Positions 4,799 through 6,002 of a stretch of 6,002 nucleotides of DNA are shown in pieces. The stretch is from the NCBI GenBank assembly GCA_051886215.1, contig JBJEXX010000033.1, positions 1 to 6,002 on the forward strand, read 5' to 3'. The position numbers and the translations under genes are program-made. The DNA comes from JBJEXX01 sp051886215 (GTDB lineage: Bacteria > Bacillota_I > Bacilli_A > RF39 > UBA660). Within the stretch, counting starts at the first letter, position 1; each line of letters starts with the position of its first letter. The notes beneath the pieces are model-generated. The model made no database searches. It was given only the letters and a program-made list of their open reading frames with translations, and was not told the DNA's origin.

Positions 4799-4961
4799 GT
4801 AATTCTTTTAAAATTGAATACATTACATTCACTACAATAGAATTTCCCGCTTGATGATAAAGATTAGTTTCACTACAAACTTTACTCGCTTTTTCAAAAT
4901 CATTATCATCAAATCCCATTAACCTCCACGTTTCTTTTGGTGTTAACCTTCTGATTCTCAT
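4791..4961 (-). CDS. C-terminal piece of a split cytosine-5 DNA methyltransferase (motifs IX-X)
   Basis: A 56-codon frame that completes the methyltransferase encoded at 4961-5839. It reads MRIRRLTPKETWRLMGF (motif IX, RxLTPxExxRLxGF) and YHQAGNSIVVNVMYSIL (motif X, GNSV-like), the usual end of m5C methyltransferases. These motifs contribute to the fold and to the S-adenosylmethionine pocket. Its ATG (4961-4959) shares one base with the upstream stop (TAATG), and GAGG lies 7 bases before it inside the upstream gene, so termination-reinitiation is plausible. It is either a natural two-subunit enzyme, like the AquI methyltransferase, or a gene broken by a one-base indel. Confidence 0.85.
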   Translation of the reverse strand: MRIRRLTPKETWRLMGFDDNDFEKASKVCSETNLYHQAGNSIVVNVMYSILKELLK

Positions 4962-5839
4962 TATTCTACCTCACTTTCTACAACAATTTTACTGTTATCC
5001 GATGTATTGCTTGCCGTCAATGTAGGTGAATTACCATAAATAGAAAATAATCTTGATGATATAGCAAACTTTGTATGTTTATCGATTCCACAAACACCAC
5101 CAATTAAGTATTTATCCATATCAATCTCATACTCAATACCATTTCTGCTTTTATGTTTAAATACCCTTTTATTACCTTTTTCTATATAATTAGAATTTGT
5201 TAAGTAATATTTTTCTTTAACAAATTCTTCAAGAAAATTTTTTAATATAACATCACTTTCTATTTTATTTGGAAATCTAAATTGTTTTTGATTATCTAAT
5301 ATTGCAACTAAAAAATACCTCGTTCTAGTTTGAGGTATTCCATAATCAGTAGCACTTAATAATTGATCATGCAATGTATATCCTAAACTTATTAAATCTT
5401 CTTTAAATAAGTTTAATGTTTCCTTAAATTTCTTACTTGTTATCATAGCTACGTTTTCAAATATAACATATTTGGGTTTTGTTTTTGCTTCTTTAAGTAA
5501 TCTAATCATCTCCCAACCAAGTGATGATCTTGTAGAACTTGTAAAATCAAATCCTTTCATCTTACCAGCACAAGATATATCTTGACATGGAAAACCACCT
5601 ATCCATAAATCACAATATGGTAAATCTTTACCTTTAATATCAGTTATACTACCGAGATTTAAACTTTCATCAACATTATGAATTGCACAATAGCTTTTAA
5701 TTGCATTTTTATCTATTTCTGAAAAAAATTCTACTTTATAATCTTTAATATGTCCTTCACTTTTTAATCTTTCTAAAGCTTTTTCCGGTGATCCTATTCC
5801 ACTAAAAAAAGTTCCTACTTTTATTATTTCATTTGTCAT
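4961..5839 (-). CDS. Cytosine-5 DNA methyltransferase, large piece (motifs I-VIII and target-recognition region)
   Basis: A 292-residue piece of an m5C methyltransferase, which transfers a methyl group from S-adenosylmethionine to cytosine in a specific DNA site. Seen in order are motif I GTFFSGIGSPEKAL (9-22), motif II FFSEIDKNA (38-46), and motif IV GGFPCQDIS (81-89) with catalytic Cys85. Motif VI FENVA (127-131) and motif VIII QTRTRYFLVA (170-179) follow. About 190-275 is the target-recognition region. Translation stops after KIVVESEVE, just where motif IX should begin, and the rest is in the next frame (4791-4961). ATG 5839 has a GGGGG-type ribosome binding site. The recognition site cannot be read from sequence. 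No endonuclease is visible within the window, so it may be an orphan (phage-type) methyltransferase or have a partner beyond the right edge. Confidence 0.93.
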   Translation of the reverse strand: MTNEIIKVGTFFSGIGSPEKALERLKSEGHIKDYKVEFFSEIDKNAIKSYCAIHNVDESLNLGSITDIKGKDLPYCDLWIGGFPCQDISCAGKMKGFDFTSSTRSSLGWEMIRLLKEAKTKPKYVIFENVAMITSKKFKETLNLFKEDLISLGYTLHDQLLSATDYGIPQTRTRYFLVAILDNQKQFRFPNKIESDVILKNFLEEFVKEKYYLTNSNYIEKGNKRVFKHKSRNGIEYEIDMDKYLIGGVCGIDKHTKFAISSRLFSIYGNSPTLTASNTSDNSKIVVESEVE

Positions 5840-5884
5840 TTTATCAACCCCCTTTATTATTTCTTTGACAAAAATATTTGTAAT

Positions 5885-5913
5885 AAAAAAAGATATAGAT
5901 TTTTTTCTATATC
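5885..5913 (-). terminator. Intrinsic terminator of a gene beyond the right edge
   Basis: GATATAGA (5892-5899) pairs perfectly with TCTATATC (5906-5913) around a 6-base loop, followed on the minus strand by seven T (5891-5885). It ends a transcript entering from the right. Two minus-strand frames are open at the edge (stops at 5937-5939 and 5957-5959), and I cannot tell which is the real gene end. Only 45 bp separate the terminator from the methyltransferase start, so that gene's promoter must overlap this region, or read-through supplies it. Confidence 0.85.
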
Positions 5914-6002
5914 AATGAATATTAATTTATTTAGTATTATAAGGAATATAAAGGCCTTAAATTACAACTATTATATTTTTTGGATTTAAACAATGCTCCT
6001 GT

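Noticed and set aside
5937..6002. Possible C-terminus of a gene entering from the right edge
   Set aside because: Two minus-strand frames are open at the edge (22 and 15 codons including stop) and neither has a recognisable motif. Only the terminator is secure.

Overview
The window is strongly AT-rich DNA with short intergenic gaps, AGGAGG-type ribosome binding sites, intrinsic terminators and the standard genetic code (Trp is TGG; genes end in TAA or TAG). This fits a low-GC Bacillota-type bacterium, or a prophage or integrative element carried by one. No integrase, phage structural gene, rRNA or tRNA is visible, so the host and the type of element stay open.

Positions 1-3341, all on the minus strand, hold a diversity-generating retroelement (DGR). 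In transcription order it has an Avd-like accessory protein (2754-3341), a template repeat TR (2584-2663), a reverse transcriptase with the DGR-type LGxxxSQ motif and a YMDD catalytic box (1355-2383), and a target gene (1289 down past the left edge) carrying the variable repeat VR (980-1059). TR and VR are 80 bp each and differ at 10 positions. All 10 are adenines of the TR on the coding strand, the signature of adenine-specific mutagenic retrohoming. The target is unusual: the VR lies at residues 78-103, near the N-terminus of a C-type-lectin/FGE-like domain. It is followed by a DUF6273-like module and then a MoxR-like AAA+ ATPase domain with Walker A and B motifs, which continues out of the window. 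The non-coding stretch 2384-2753 holds the TR, a GC-rich hairpin, and a split 12 bp + 8 bp inverted repeat that would close the TR into a large RNA loop.

Positions 3464-4377 hold an unrecognised 162-residue protein upstream of avd on the same strand, and a divergent small XRE-family regulator (4117-4377). Between them lies a cluster of ACTTA[C/T]TA half-sites that looks like an operator. The regulator may therefore control the operon leading into the DGR.

Positions 4520-5839 hold a second XRE-family regulator (4520-4783, plus strand), which converges on a DNA cytosine-5 methyltransferase on the minus strand. The methyltransferase is split: 4961-5839 encodes motifs I-VIII and the target-recognition region, while motifs IX-X are in a separate 56-codon frame (4791-4961). 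The two overlap at TAATG, and a GAGG ribosome-binding site lies just upstream of the second start. The right edge holds a strong minus-strand terminator (5885-5913) for a gene outside the window.
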